Assembly (NCBI GenBank): GCA_029861865.1
Contig: JAOTYL010000002.1
Coordinates: 248,001-312,000, forward strand
DNA from: Myxococcales bacterium
Lineage (GTDB): Bacteria > Myxococcota_A > Polyangia > Polyangiales > Houyiibacteriaceae
DNA: 64,000 bases
Direction of reading: 5' to 3'
The position numbers and the translations under genes are program-made. Positions within the stretch are counted from its first letter, which is position 1, and each line of letters begins with the position of its first letter. Shown in pieces: positions 37,844-47,302 of this stretch. The notes under the pieces were generated by a model. The model had not been told where the DNA came from, searched no databases, and worked only from the letters and a program-made list of their open reading frames with translations.

Positions 37844-39623
37844 ATCCAACGAAAGAATGGGGGCGGCTGTCGCTCTCTTCCTACTAGCGGCGGACGGCAT
37901 CGGCTGTGCTCGGCAGGTGCGCCGTTACTCCGCCGACGGACCGATGTGGCGGGACGAGGGCGATTTCGAGCCGTTCACTCCTGTTCCCGAGGTGTACTTC
38001 TCGCCGTTTGCCTGGGATGCCGCGGACAACATGATCTTTCGGCCGGCCGCTAGGGTCTTCGCGGTCGACCCGGGAGGAGAAGCCGTCAACGTCAACTCGA
38101 TGGACGAGGTGCCCGATTCGAGTTGGTTCACGAATCGACTCAGCCGTCAGCGCCTCTCACCCGAACGCATCGCGCGGGGGGCGTGCGACGAAACATCCCT
38201 CGATCCGTCGGATCCTTGGACGATCACGAGCGCCAAGCCCGATGGCGCCAATCCCGGGTTCATCATCGAAGACCAACAAGGTCGAGCTTTCCTGCTCAAA
38301 TTCGACGATGCCAGCCAGCCCGAGCGAGCGACGGCGGCCGACGTCATCGGCTCCATTTTTTATTGGGCGGCGGGTTACGAAACGCCGTGCAATCAGATCA
38401 CCTTCTTTCGTAAGGATATCCTGCAGATAGGAGAGGACGCGACCGCCACTGTTTTCGGGACTAAAGTGCCCCTCACCTGGGATCGCCTCGACCCGATATT
38501 CGAGGCGCTGACCCCGCAGCCGGATGGGACCTGGCGAGCCGCCGCGAGCGCCTTTCTTCCAGGCAAGCCGCTTGGCCCGTGGCGCTACGAATTGGTCCGT
38601 GACGACGACGCGAACGACATCGTTCCCCACGACGACAGGCGCGAGCTTCGGGGCGCCTACGTGCTGGCCTCTTGGGTGAATCACTTCGATTCACGCGAGC
38701 AGAACACGCTTTCGATGTGGGTCGCCACCGACAAACAGGGCCGAGGCTACGTGCGTCACCACTACATCGATTTCGGGGATTCGTTTGGGAGCATGTGGGC
38801 TATCCGGGGAATGTCCGAGCGGCACGGCCACACGTACTACTTCGACATGCCCCATGTCTTGCAGGACCTGGTCACCTTCGGGGGCGTACCCAGGGCGTGG
38901 CGGGACAACGAGCTCGGGCCAACTGGCAAAACCCTCGGTTACTACAACGTCGAGACGTTCGAGCCCGACAAGTACCGAACGGGCTATCAGAACCCTGCTT
39001 TCATTCGGGCGACCGAGCGCGATAAGGCCTGGATGGCGAGGATTGTCGCCAAACTGACTCCTGAGGCCATCAAGGCGGCAATCGCGCAAGCAAGGTTGAG
39101 CGACCCTCTCGTCGAGTCTGAGCTGACCCGGATCGTGCTCGCGCGTCGCGAGAAGATCCTTCGCCGTTGGTTTCGCAACCTATCGCCTTTGGCCGAACCA
39201 ACACTGCATGAGGGGGAGCGGGGAACGGAGCTTTGCCTGCGAGATCTCTCGGTGGAGGCCGGTATCGTAAATCCTGACACCCGATTGTATTCCAAGCACG
39301 GTTGGCGACACGTACGGCGCCGGAAGCTCCGTGAGGTCGAGGTCGGCGCGCCGCGGCGAGGCTCGAACGACGCGGTCTGCGTGGGTCTCCCGGACATCGA
39401 CTGGGCGTCGCTCGATGACCCGGCGTACCTCATCATCGACGTGACCGGCCTCAACGGCCGCGAAGACGACAAGTCCCGTCCTGCACGGGTGCACTTGTAT
39501 CAGTTCGGCGAAGGCCGCTACGCGATCGTCGGGCTCCAACGGCCGTACAAGCTGCGCACCCCGAGCGGCCGTGACCAGTACTACCCGCGGTCGCTCGAAA
39601 TGTTCGCACTGGGCATTGATTGA
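37833..39623 (+). CDS. Predicted envelope lipoprotein with atypical kinase-like fold
   Basis: 596 residues from a GTG overlapping the barrel gene. A signal with a possible lipobox (LAADGIGC, Cys about 25) suggests export. Three motifs in order look like a PI3K/HipA/Fam20-type kinase fold: GRAFLLKFDD (about 151, ATP-binding Lys), WVNHFDSREQNTLSMW (about 283, catalytic Asp and Asn) and HHYIDFGDSFGS (about 311, metal-binding Asp). The last 130 residues are a separate Arg-rich domain. No named family is recognised and activity is inferred from motif order only. If active outside the cytoplasm the phosphate donor is a puzzle. The 3' end overlaps the convergent cNMP gene by 43 bases. Confidence 0.6.
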   Translation: MTTRSNERMGAAVALFLLAADGIGCARQVRRYSADGPMWRDEGDFEPFTPVPEVYFSPFAWDAADNMIFRPAARVFAVDPGGEAVNVNSMDEVPDSSWFTNRLSRQRLSPERIARGACDETSLDPSDPWTITSAKPDGANPGFIIEDQQGRAFLLKFDDASQPERATAADVIGSIFYWAAGYETPCNQITFFRKDILQIGEDATATVFGTKVPLTWDRLDPIFEALTPQPDGTWRAAASAFLPGKPLGPWRYELVRDDDANDIVPHDDRRELRGAYVLASWVNHFDSREQNTLSMWVATDKQGRGYVRHHYIDFGDSFGSMWAIRGMSERHGHTYYFDMPHVLQDLVTFGGVPRAWRDNELGPTGKTLGYYNVETFEPDKYRTGYQNPAFIRATERDKAWMARIVAKLTPEAIKAAIAQARLSDPLVESELTRIVLARREKILRRWFRNLSPLAEPTLHEGERGTELCLRDLSVEAGIVNPDTRLYSKHGWRHVRRRKLREVEVGAPRRGSNDAVCVGLPDIDWASLDDPAYLIIDVTGLNGREDDKSRPARVHLYQFGEGRYAIVGLQRPYKLRTPSGRDQYYPRSLEMFALGID

Positions 39624-40558
39624 TCGGGACTCACCCCGCCCTTGAGGTCGTAAAGCCGCAACATTCCGACTGCCATTCCGCGTAGCAAGGACATCGCCAT
39701 TCGAAAGTTGTCTTCAAGTACGTCGTAGAGGACGTCCACGTCGACCCTGAGCGCCACGAGTCGACTGCCGACCCTTGCCCGAAACCAGCGGGGCTCCCCG
39801 GCGAGTGCGTCCATGCATCCGACCGTATCCCCGGGTCCCAAGACGAAGTGTTGTTCGGGGTTCTGCGCGTGGCACTCGACGGTTCCGCAAAGCGGCAACA
39901 AAAAATGCCCGCTCTGGTCGCCGATTTCCCATAGATGTTCGCCCTGTTGGAGCCGTACTTCACTGACGTCCGAAGCCAGTTCTGCAATCGCGTCGATCTG
40001 GGCGTCGCGGAACGCAATCGTCTTTCGCAAGAACGCCATCTTCTCGACCAGATCAAAGGTACGATCAGGGCACGTCATCGGCGGCCCGATGGGCGCGAAG
40101 CCGGCCCCTGGGCCGAGCTGCTTGAGTGCGGCGATCACTTCACGGCTTGTGCCCTGCAGGACGCTCCTTAACAGGGCGAAGTGGTCCTCGAAGATCTCTT
40201 GCACGTCGTCCGTTGCGATCTGGAGTGTGACGGTGTCCTCCAACGCCACGCCGTCGTACCCTTGCTGGTCGCCAGCCAAGGCGCTGACGCCGCCGACCAC
40301 CGTTCTTGGGCCCATCGTGCGTATCGCCTCTTCGTTGCGTCGAATCTCCACCGAACCTCGAACGACGTACTGGACGTGGATGGCGGGCTCGCCTTCACGG
40401 TATAGGTAAGAGCCTGCGGGAGAATATCGCTCGTGGGTGTGCGCAGCGATCACGCGCGCCACCTCCGGGGGTAGCTGATCCATTCCCGGCATGGTGCGGA
40501 GAAAAAGGAAACGCTCAAAAGCGTCCATTCCGAGTTGTTGGATGGCGTGTTTAGGCAA
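39581..40558 (-). CDS. Protein with two cyclic-nucleotide-binding-like domains
   Basis: 325 residues. Two cNMP-binding beta-rolls: residues about 28-130 (SPAGSYLYREGEPAIHVQYVVRGSVEIRR, GPRTVVGGVSALAG) and about 195-300 (LQQGEHLWEIGDQSGHFLLPLCGTVE, LGPGDTVGCMDALAG). Neither has the perfect phosphate-binding cassette (GELAL-R), so ligand binding is uncertain. No DNA-binding domain follows. The start is TTG, supported by AGGAGG nine bases upstream and an 8-base overlap with the preceding Npt-HEAT gene; an ATG ten codons later is the alternative. Context suggests it regulates the transporter-like partner. Confidence 0.82.
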   Translation of the reverse strand: MPKHAIQQLGMDAFERFLFLRTMPGMDQLPPEVARVIAAHTHERYSPAGSYLYREGEPAIHVQYVVRGSVEIRRNEEAIRTMGPRTVVGGVSALAGDQQGYDGVALEDTVTLQIATDDVQEIFEDHFALLRSVLQGTSREVIAALKQLGPGAGFAPIGPPMTCPDRTFDLVEKMAFLRKTIAFRDAQIDAIAELASDVSEVRLQQGEHLWEIGDQSGHFLLPLCGTVECHAQNPEQHFVLGPGDTVGCMDALAGEPRWFRARVGSRLVALRVDVDVLYDVLEDNFRMAMSLLRGMAVGMLRLYDLKGGVSPDQSMPSANISSDRG

Positions 40559-43289
40559 CGCTACCGACCTCCTGCTGGGGTGCGCCTTCGCGCAGAATCT
40601 GAAGCGCTCGCTGGATAGCGTCTCGGACCAGCCCCTTTTCTGCCGGCCAAGCGCGCTCGAGCTCGGCGGTCAGAGAGTGCATCGAGAGCTCAGCGATCTG
40701 GTGAGCCGTGATGCACCGGACCGGCTCACTTCGGTCCTCGAGCATCGCGCGAAGCGCCTCCTCGTACGTTACAGGCGGGGTTGCGATCCCGAGAGCCGAG
40801 GCCGCCAATTCGGCACGGGTCGTCGGAGCTGCGTCATCGACGAGAGCCAAGACGGCATCCCGGATTCGGCCGGAAAGGGTCGCTTCGAGCACCTCGCGAC
40901 TGGCGGCGCGAACGCGAGCATTGTGGCTGCCGAGACCCCGCCAGACAAGCGCGAAGTCTTCCGCAGGATGAAGGAGCCCGAGCAGCCTAAAGGCGCGCTC
41001 TAGGGTCGAGCTCTCCTTCTCGTGTAGGGTGAGCCGAAGGAGCTCCCCGCTCGCCGTCTCGGGTACCGAGCGCGTTTCGAGTGCCACCCGCCACCGAAGA
41101 ATTTGAATGGCACGCGCCAGGATCTGGTGGAGCTGCCGCTCGAGGAGCTTGTGATCCAGTCGCATCGACGGATGACTCGCGCGCAGTCGACCGAGACCGC
41201 GAAGGATCTTGAAGCGCACGGCACCGTCCTGCTCCTTCTCGAGGTGTTTCAACAAGATCTTCGCTGCTCTCACCGTATCGAAGCGGCTGATCGTGCGCGG
41301 AAGGTGGCGTCGCACCTTGCGTGGAACGGTCTCGTCATCCATCGCGGCGTCCAGATACTCTAACGCGATGGGACCGATCGCGACTATCGCATCGCGGGCC
41401 GCGGACCTCAAGGAGGGCTGCCCCAAGCACGGCAGCAGATATGGCAGGTAGGCCGGATCCGGGTTGTCTGCCATCGCGCGCGTGCTTTCGAGCCTGACCA
41501 TGTCGTCGGGCGCCTTCGCGAGCTCGATCAGCGTGTCATGGAACATCGATTCTCTTTGGTGGCGAATGGCTCTGGCAAGCGCCGCACGCGTTTCGGAGCT
41601 GCCATTCCGAACTTGTTCGGCGAGCTCATTTCGAAGGTGAAGGTCGTCATCTCCGGTATCCCTCAGCGACATCAATCCAATGAGAGCAGTGGCTTCCACG
41701 ATCGGCGCCTCGTCCCTCAGCCGCTCGGTCAGCAGGGTACGGTCCGGCTCGACAACGGTCAGTGCGCGCAAGGCGGCTGCCCGCACCTCGCAGTCCTCGT
41801 CTTTGAGCATCCAATGCGCGATTCGCGCGAATCGCGGATCTCGCGCTTCGGCAAAGCCCTCCAGAGCGCGAAGGCGGACGTCCTTGGACGGGTGATACAG
41901 CACCAAAACGGGAAGCAGATGGGTCTTGCCGTGGGTATCGAATAGATCGATCGCGGCAAGGACCTCCTTATCATGCGGGCTGTTGAGCGCGCCCAGTAAG
42001 GCTTCGAGCGAATGAAGGTCGAGCTCCTCGAGCTCTAGCCGAGTCTCCACCGCGCCTTCGCGAAGCCTTGACCGAAACAACTCCGCGTACTGCTCTTGCG
42101 TCTTAAATATTGCAAGCAGCCAAAGCCCGATTGGCAGCAAGAGCGTGTATCCGATCTGCGTGGTCGAGAGGCCCACCGCAACCGCTCCCAAGATCAGCAA
42201 AGATCCGAGGGCCTGTCCTCCGCGTTGTCCAAAGCCCTCGATGAGAGACTTGGCGCGTTCACGCCGTGCGCTTCCGAGAGGCAGGTAGAGGACCTCGACT
42301 GCGGTGCGATAGAGCGAATGCCGCAGCGACCCGTCCATCGTCTTGAGGACGATCACCCCGATCAGAACTGGGCCGACGACCAATCCGAGCACGCCTGCGA
42401 ACAGGAGCAGCGGAAGGGCGGCTGCGCTCCGGTGGACGCCAAAGGTCCGAAGCATCCACCCCGCCCCGACGAGCTGTATGACGAGGGCGATCGAGTTCAG
42501 ACCCAGGTAGAAGCGCGCGAAGAAGGTGCCGAGCTCGGCGGCGCCGATGTAATCGGCAACCACGCTCTTGAAGACGTAGTCGACGACGGTAAGTGTTACT
42601 GTGCCGATCAAGACCAGCACGAGCAGCTTTGCAAGATAGTTGTCTTTGAGAAGCCACCGGATCGAGAAATGCTCCTCGGTGTCGAGCGTGTCGAACGCGT
42701 GTGTGCTGCCGCCTTGCGTCTTCCATAGGAAAGGAGTCACGGCGCCAACCGCCAACACCGTCGCGCCTGCTAGTAAGAGCCCATGTGGATCGATCACCCG
42801 CAGAAGGACGTCAGAAATGAAGGCTCCGAGGATCGCGCCCACCACACCGCCAGCCGCAATTGGAGGGAAAATTCGCTTGGCTTGCGTGACGGTGACGGAA
42901 TCGGCGAGGAGCAACCAGTACTGAATCAGAACGACAGTGATCAGCAGCCCGGTCCAAGCATAGAACGCGAGCAGGGACCAAGGGCCGATACTGTTTATCA
43001 AGAACCAAAACCCGAGCGTTACGAGCGCGCTGGCGAGCAAGCAAATCGATAGGAGAACACGTCGATCGCGAACGTTTGGAAGTAGGCGCTGCTGCAGCCG
43101 CAGCGCGATGGTCGCCAGCACCGCGATCGCCAAGTAGGCCCAGGGCAGCTCCGTCGCCGGGAGGCTGGCGAGGAAAAGCGCGTCGCGGGCCGTCTCGAGG
43201 ATGGCATGCGCCGTCATGATGACCAGCAAGCTGACGAACCCCACCGCCAGATTTCGGTAGTCTTCGCGGCGAATGGAAAATAGCGGCAT
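40551..43289 (-). CDS. Npt/TLC-type membrane protein fused to HEAT repeats
   Basis: 912 residues. The N-terminal half (about 1-410) has about 12 membrane helices with TLC-like features (ILETARDALFLASLPATELPWAYL, YWLLLADSVTVTQAKRIFPPIAAGGVVGA, YRTAVEVLYLPLGSARRERAKSLIEGFGQRGG). The C-terminal half (about 430-900) is a cytoplasmic helical-repeat array of HEAT type (VRLRALEGFAEARDPRFARI, VRAAALRALTVVEPDRTLL). It overlaps the double-cNMP gene by eight bases. The combination of transporter fold, HEAT scaffold and cNMP partner suggests a regulated membrane complex rather than simple nucleotide uptake. The substrate is unknown. Confidence 0.85.
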   Translation of the reverse strand: MPLFSIRREDYRNLAVGFVSLLVIMTAHAILETARDALFLASLPATELPWAYLAIAVLATIALRLQQRLLPNVRDRRVLLSICLLASALVTLGFWFLINSIGPWSLLAFYAWTGLLITVVLIQYWLLLADSVTVTQAKRIFPPIAAGGVVGAILGAFISDVLLRVIDPHGLLLAGATVLAVGAVTPFLWKTQGGSTHAFDTLDTEEHFSIRWLLKDNYLAKLLVLVLIGTVTLTVVDYVFKSVVADYIGAAELGTFFARFYLGLNSIALVIQLVGAGWMLRTFGVHRSAAALPLLLFAGVLGLVVGPVLIGVIVLKTMDGSLRHSLYRTAVEVLYLPLGSARRERAKSLIEGFGQRGGQALGSLLILGAVAVGLSTTQIGYTLLLPIGLWLLAIFKTQEQYAELFRSRLREGAVETRLELEELDLHSLEALLGALNSPHDKEVLAAIDLFDTHGKTHLLPVLVLYHPSKDVRLRALEGFAEARDPRFARIAHWMLKDEDCEVRAAALRALTVVEPDRTLLTERLRDEAPIVEATALIGLMSLRDTGDDDLHLRNELAEQVRNGSSETRAALARAIRHQRESMFHDTLIELAKAPDDMVRLESTRAMADNPDPAYLPYLLPCLGQPSLRSAARDAIVAIGPIALEYLDAAMDDETVPRKVRRHLPRTISRFDTVRAAKILLKHLEKEQDGAVRFKILRGLGRLRASHPSMRLDHKLLERQLHQILARAIQILRWRVALETRSVPETASGELLRLTLHEKESSTLERAFRLLGLLHPAEDFALVWRGLGSHNARVRAASREVLEATLSGRIRDAVLALVDDAAPTTRAELAASALGIATPPVTYEEALRAMLEDRSEPVRCITAHQIAELSMHSLTAELERAWPAEKGLVRDAIQRALQILREGAPQQEVGSVA

Positions 43290-43447
43290 GGGTTGCGGCG
43301 GATTCCCAGGGTAACCCTATTGGGGTCACGTAGGGCCCCTGAGTTCGCCCGCAAGGACTTTGGGCCTCGAGCGGCCGAGGGCAGTGGTTCTTCATAGGCC
43401 CAAGAGCGCGCGATCCATCGTCAAATGGCCGCGATCGACCGATCCCC

Positions 43448-43846
43448 TCAGCCGGCGAAGATCCTCAGCGCCACGATGATCTGGGCGGCGAAGGCGGCGA
43501 GGAAGGCAAGGGTGCGAACTCCGGTGATTCCAAACGTGAGTGCCGGAAAGTGGACGAGGCGCGCCCAGAAATACACCTGAGTCGCGAGGAGCACTTGGGA
43601 ATCGCCAGCCTTGTCCATCGCTTGCGCGACCAGCACTAGGGTTGCGAAGACCGCGAGGTTCTCGATGGCGTTGTAGTGCGCTCGCCTGGCGCGCTGCGCC
43701 CACAACGCCTGCTTGAGCATCTGCTCGGGATCCACGGGTTGAAGCGCACCCATGATACCGAGTGCCATCATTCGCTCGAGAATGTAAGGAACCCAGAAGA
43801 GCGCCGTCATCAAGGCGGTCGCTGCGAGCCATTCGAGTGAGTTCAC
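43448..43846 (-). CDS. MAPEG-family membrane protein
   Basis: 132 residues, four membrane helices. LWAQRARRAHYNAIENLAVF near residues 48-67 is the family's Arg/Asn/Glu signature, and VYFWARLVHFPALTFGI the second. Eukaryotic relatives are membrane glutathione transferases and eicosanoid synthases; bacterial roles are mostly unknown. The start is GTG. The 158 bases between its stop and the upstream Npt-HEAT start hold nothing recognisable. Confidence 0.88.
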   Translation of the reverse strand: MNSLEWLAATALMTALFWVPYILERMMALGIMGALQPVDPEQMLKQALWAQRARRAHYNAIENLAVFATLVLVAQAMDKAGDSQVLLATQVYFWARLVHFPALTFGITGVRTLAFLAAFAAQIIVALRIFAG

Positions 43847-44044
43847 GACGCGCTCCTTTCCGAAGCTTTGAACGTCGCGAGGGTCTCATGGTCTGGAGCT
43901 CTTGGAAAGACCGGCCTGACGGGAAGGTCACCATTTTCGCGCTTGCCAACTGAGCCTTCGATCCGTACCTTCTTTGGAGGCGTGGCATCGGCCCGCCTTT
44001 TTCCCGCCCGGGAGCGAATCGCCTCGGGCCGATAGGAGTCTAAA

Positions 44045-44518
44045 ATGCATCCCAGTTTCTATTACCGATGGAAGCGTGCCCGGGAAGATCATGGCGGCGA
44101 AGAGTGGGTCTCGGCCTGCGGTAGAGCCAGTTGGCGACGGCACACGCATTCGCAACGGCGTTCTGCCTATCACGCGTCGGCCTTCGGGGTTCGCCGGCCA
44201 CTTCGCTACATGGCGCACAAGCTCGATCTCGACGACGAGCAGATCGACACCTTGGCCGCGATCTTGAACGTCCTCAAGACCGAGCGAGCGCAGGCCCGCT
44301 TGGATGAGCAGCGCAGCGTCGCTGGCGTAGCGGCCGCGATCGAGGGCGAGCATTTCGACCAAGCCGCGGCGGCAGAAGCGCTCACCGCACGGGTAACGGC
44401 CGCCGAGCGCCTCAAGGAAGAAGTCTTGAACACGCTGCGGAAGACCCACGACATGTTGGATCCCGAACAACGCAAACGCTTGGCGTACCTTCTTCGGTCC
44501 GGCCAGCTGACGATCTAA
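44045..44518 (+). CDS. Spy/CpxP-like helical protein
   Basis: 157 residues. The part from about residue 56 (YMAHKLDLDDEQIDTLAAIL, then long amphipathic helices, DMLDPEQRKRLAYLLRSGQ) resembles the Spy/CpxP periplasmic chaperone and metal-sensor group with its L-x-x-x-Q-type repeats. Unlike those, the N-terminus (MHPSFYYRWKRAREDHGG) is basic and aromatic with no signal peptide, so it may be cytoplasmic or the start may be wrong. Its TAA stop overlaps the first base pair of a REP-type palindrome at 44517. Confidence 0.65.
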   Translation: MHPSFYYRWKRAREDHGGEEWVSACGRASWRRHTHSQRRSAYHASAFGVRRPLRYMAHKLDLDDEQIDTLAAILNVLKTERAQARLDEQRSVAGVAAAIEGEHFDQAAAAEALTARVTAAERLKEEVLNTLRKTHDMLDPEQRKRLAYLLRSGQLTI

Positions 44519-44594
44519 AAGGGGACAGTCCCCTTTTCTCGCTCGAGCTCCCGCCAGCGAATTAACCCCGGGGAAAAGGGGACTGTCCCCTTTT
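44517..44594. repeat. REPIN-like pair of inverted palindromes
   Basis: Two 21-base palindromes (core GGGGACAGTCCCC flanked by A4 and T4) at 44517-44537 and 44574-44594 in opposite orientation, so the pair is itself an inverted repeat. A box GAATTAACCCC (44559-44569) lies four bases before the second. A third copy with the same box and the same 4-base spacing occurs at 52933-52968. The arrangement matches REP/REPIN elements mobilised by REP-associated Y1 transposases, none of which is in this window. Confidence 0.85.
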
Positions 44595-44618
44595 TGTACT
44601 TGGGTTAGGATGGCTTGG

Positions 44619-45311
44619 ATGGTGGAGTTCGAAGGGCGAGAGGCGATCGTGACAGGAGGAACGGGGGCGCTTGGCGCCGCAGTCGTCGGGCGGTTGGTTT
44701 TGGCGGGTGCGACCGTCCACGTCCCGGTGTACGCCACCGACGAGCTTGAAGGGTTCCCATATCGCAGCCACAACGCTGTGAAGCTGTACGAACGCCTCGA
44801 CCTCACGACCGAGAGCGACGTGGCCGAACTGTACCGCGCCGTTCCGTCGCTCTATGCGAGCATTCATCTCGCGGGCGGGTTCGAAATGGGGCCGATCACG
44901 TCGACGAGCTTCGAAATGTGGGAGCGCCTCATGCGGTTGAATGCAACGACCTGCTTCCTTTGTTGCCGTGAGGCGGTGAAAACGATCGCCGAACGGGACG
45001 GGCGCATCCTGAACGTCACGGCGAGACCCGTCCTCGTGCCAATGGCACAGGTGACCGCATACTCGGCTTCAAAGGCGGCGGTGGCAGCCTTGACGCTTTC
45101 ATTGGCCGAAGAGCTCTCCAGTTCTTCGATTTGGGTGAATGCGATCGTGCCGAGCATCATCGATACGCCGCGCAATCGTGCCGCGATCCCGGACGCGCAC
45201 TTCGACGCATGGCCCAAACCCGAGGAAATCGCAGAGACCGTCGCTTTCTTAGCATCTCCACAAAATGCGGTGACCCGAGGGGCTCTGGTCCCTGTCTACG
45301 GTCGAAGCTAG
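44619..45311 (+). CDS. Short-chain dehydrogenase/reductase
   Basis: 230 residues, classical SDR. Cofactor loop TGGTGALGAAV near the N-terminus, HLAGGFEMG in place of NNAG, and the catalytic Tyr/Lys in YSASKAAV. The preceding catalytic Ser position is occupied in LNVTARPVL by Thr/Ala, so the usual serine may be missing. The ATG at 44619 has AGGA eight bases upstream; the ATG at 44610 is less well placed. It opens a run of eight more plus-strand genes with gaps under 20 bases or overlaps. A REPIN lies just upstream where the promoter should be. Confidence 0.85.
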   Translation: MVEFEGREAIVTGGTGALGAAVVGRLVLAGATVHVPVYATDELEGFPYRSHNAVKLYERLDLTTESDVAELYRAVPSLYASIHLAGGFEMGPITSTSFEMWERLMRLNATTCFLCCREAVKTIAERDGRILNVTARPVLVPMAQVTAYSASKAAVAALTLSLAEELSSSSIWVNAIVPSIIDTPRNRAAIPDAHFDAWPKPEEIAETVAFLASPQNAVTRGALVPVYGRS

Positions 45312-45324
45312 AGGACTACTACAC

Positions 45325-46179
45325 ATGACGGCTCGAACTGCTTTTGTGACCGGCGGTGCGACCGGCATCGGAAAGGCCCTGATCGAGAAGCTCGACCGAG
45401 AGGGCTGGCGTTGCTTCGCGGGCTACAACCGGCAATCCCCAGATGCACTACTCGACGTCTGTAGCGATCGAACCACCGCCGTAAAATGCGACGTCACGGA
45501 TGACTCGAGCGTCAAGAGTGCTCTCGGCGAGATCGGTGACAACATCGGTGGCGGCGCCCTCGACCTTCTCGTCAACAACGCCGCGACGACTGGCGGGGCG
45601 GGCGGAGGTGTAGAAAACGTCGACATCGACCGCTTCAAAGCTTTGTTCGAAGTGAACTTCTGGGGCCCGATCCGCGTGACGCAGGCGGCTCTGCCCTTCA
45701 TCCGGCGAAGTCACGAAGGACGGATCATCAACGTCGGATCGGCATCACAGTACCTCACGATCCCGATGGGCTGCTCTTATCCCGTCACGAAAGCCGCGCT
45801 ACGCCGACTCACTCAAGCGCTTCGAGCCGAGATGAAACCATTTCGCATCCAAGTCGCCTGTCTAGAGCCGGGCGGGGTGAAGACCCCCATGATGGACATC
45901 AGCGACGAACAAAGGGCAGAGCTGTGGGGCTCCTTCCCCGAACATCTGTTGCCCGAGTACAAAGCACACTTCAAATTCCCGGGAGACGCCATCGAAGCGG
46001 CTTTCCCGCTTTGGACAGCGGAAAAATTCGCGGATCGCGTGTACCGTGACGTGGTCCAAGCCAAACGACTCAAACCCAACTATCTCATCGGCCCTGGCGT
46101 CTGGGTGCTCCCTCTCATGAAGCGCACGATGCCCGAGGCCGTCCAGGAGCGTATCTTCGCGCGTATGTTCCAGCGCTAA
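45325..46179 (+). CDS. Short-chain dehydrogenase/reductase
   Basis: 284 residues, classical SDR with TGGATGIGKALIEKL (cofactor loop), NNAATTGG (NNAG-like motif), INVGSASQYL with the catalytic serine, and YPVTKAALRRL with catalytic Tyr and Lys. All catalytic residues are present, unlike the SDR just upstream. The substrate pocket region after residue 185 (LEPGGVKTPMMDISDEQRAE) resembles the retinol/steroid dehydrogenase-like branch. It is 13 bases after the first SDR. The pair may be an active enzyme and a partner or specialised paralog. Confidence 0.92.
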   Translation: MTARTAFVTGGATGIGKALIEKLDREGWRCFAGYNRQSPDALLDVCSDRTTAVKCDVTDDSSVKSALGEIGDNIGGGALDLLVNNAATTGGAGGGVENVDIDRFKALFEVNFWGPIRVTQAALPFIRRSHEGRIINVGSASQYLTIPMGCSYPVTKAALRRLTQALRAEMKPFRIQVACLEPGGVKTPMMDISDEQRAELWGSFPEHLLPEYKAHFKFPGDAIEAAFPLWTAEKFADRVYRDVVQAKRLKPNYLIGPGVWVLPLMKRTMPEAVQERIFARMFQR

Positions 46180-46195
46180 ACCCACCAAGGTACCA

Positions 46196-47302
46196 ATGAG
46201 TGAGAGAGAATTCGAAACGACTAGAGCCTTTCGCGATCTGATCGACACGATGCGGGCACTCGAAGAAACATTTCTGGCGGGCGAGCGAGCGGTTGAACAA
46301 GATGTGTCCGTCATCGAAGGATACCGATGGATCTTCTCGATCACGCAGGTGGCTTTCGATTGCTACGTTTGGGCGGACAAGGATCGACCCCGCTTCGTCG
46401 ACATCGTCGGGCGCTACAAGAAGTGGGGTGGTGACAACGCCGATGCCTACTATCAGTACGCACCGCTCGACCCGAGCCGCACATACCGCGTTCACCTCGA
46501 CGCAGGCGACGCCGTATACCTGTCGCTGAGCGTCTACGAGGGCCCGGACGATGGCCAACCCGCCGAAGGTATCGTCGGCAGCCTGCATTTGGGTGAAATG
46601 CAGGCGAACCCGGACGGAAGCTATGACATCGTGTTGAGCGCGAACGAGCACGATGGGAACTGGATACGGCTTTCGGAAAGCTCCAACGCCGCTATCACGC
46701 GGGACTATCTAGCAGACCCCGTCAATGACGAACGAGCGGCGTGGACCATCAGCACGGATGACCCACCCACTACGACACGGATCACCGACCAAGAAATGGC
46801 CCGGAGGTTTCGCGCAGCGATGACCTGGATCAAAGAGCAAAGCGAGATCGCGCCGGTGTTGCCGATCGGCGAGCCGAACACCATGCTGGAGCCTCTCCCG
46901 ATGGGCGCGATCACCTATGGCTGGGGCGCGGGAGATGCGTCTTATGGAATGGGCAACTACACACTCCAGGACGACGAGGCACTCATCATCGAGGGGACCT
47001 CACCCAAGTGCCCATTTTGGAATCTCTGCATCTGGAACGAGTTCTTGCACACTTACAACTACGACTATGAGCGTGTTTCAATCAACGGCCACCAAACGGC
47101 TTACAACGATGATGGTTCGTGGACGATCGTCATCTCCGCCGAAGACCCGGGCCATCCCAACTGGATTCGCACTCAGGGCCACAAGAGTGGCGTCCTCTGG
47201 GCGCGTTGGTTCCTTCCAGAGGAAACCCCTCCGCAACCGAAGACCCGTGTGGTCAAGGTGGCGGATGTAGCCAATGCGACGAGATCGATGAATCGCCGAT
47301 GA
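46196..47302 (+). CDS. DUF1214 domain protein
   Basis: 368 residues. The C-terminal region (about 250-355) shows the DUF1214 pattern, with WGAGDASYGMGNYTLQDDEALIIEGTSP, FWNLCIWNEFLHTYNYDYER and GHPNWIRTQGHKSGVLWARWFLPEE. The family often follows a DUF1254 domain; none is present here. No signal peptide. Biochemical role is not established, though such genes recur in clusters with SDRs and sulfotransferases. The ATG of the next gene overlaps its stop (ATGA). Confidence 0.85.
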   Translation: MSEREFETTRAFRDLIDTMRALEETFLAGERAVEQDVSVIEGYRWIFSITQVAFDCYVWADKDRPRFVDIVGRYKKWGGDNADAYYQYAPLDPSRTYRVHLDAGDAVYLSLSVYEGPDDGQPAEGIVGSLHLGEMQANPDGSYDIVLSANEHDGNWIRLSESSNAAITRDYLADPVNDERAAWTISTDDPPTTTRITDQEMARRFRAAMTWIKEQSEIAPVLPIGEPNTMLEPLPMGAITYGWGAGDASYGMGNYTLQDDEALIIEGTSPKCPFWNLCIWNEFLHTYNYDYERVSINGHQTAYNDDGSWTIVISAEDPGHPNWIRTQGHKSGVLWARWFLPEETPPQPKTRVVKVADVANATRSMNRR

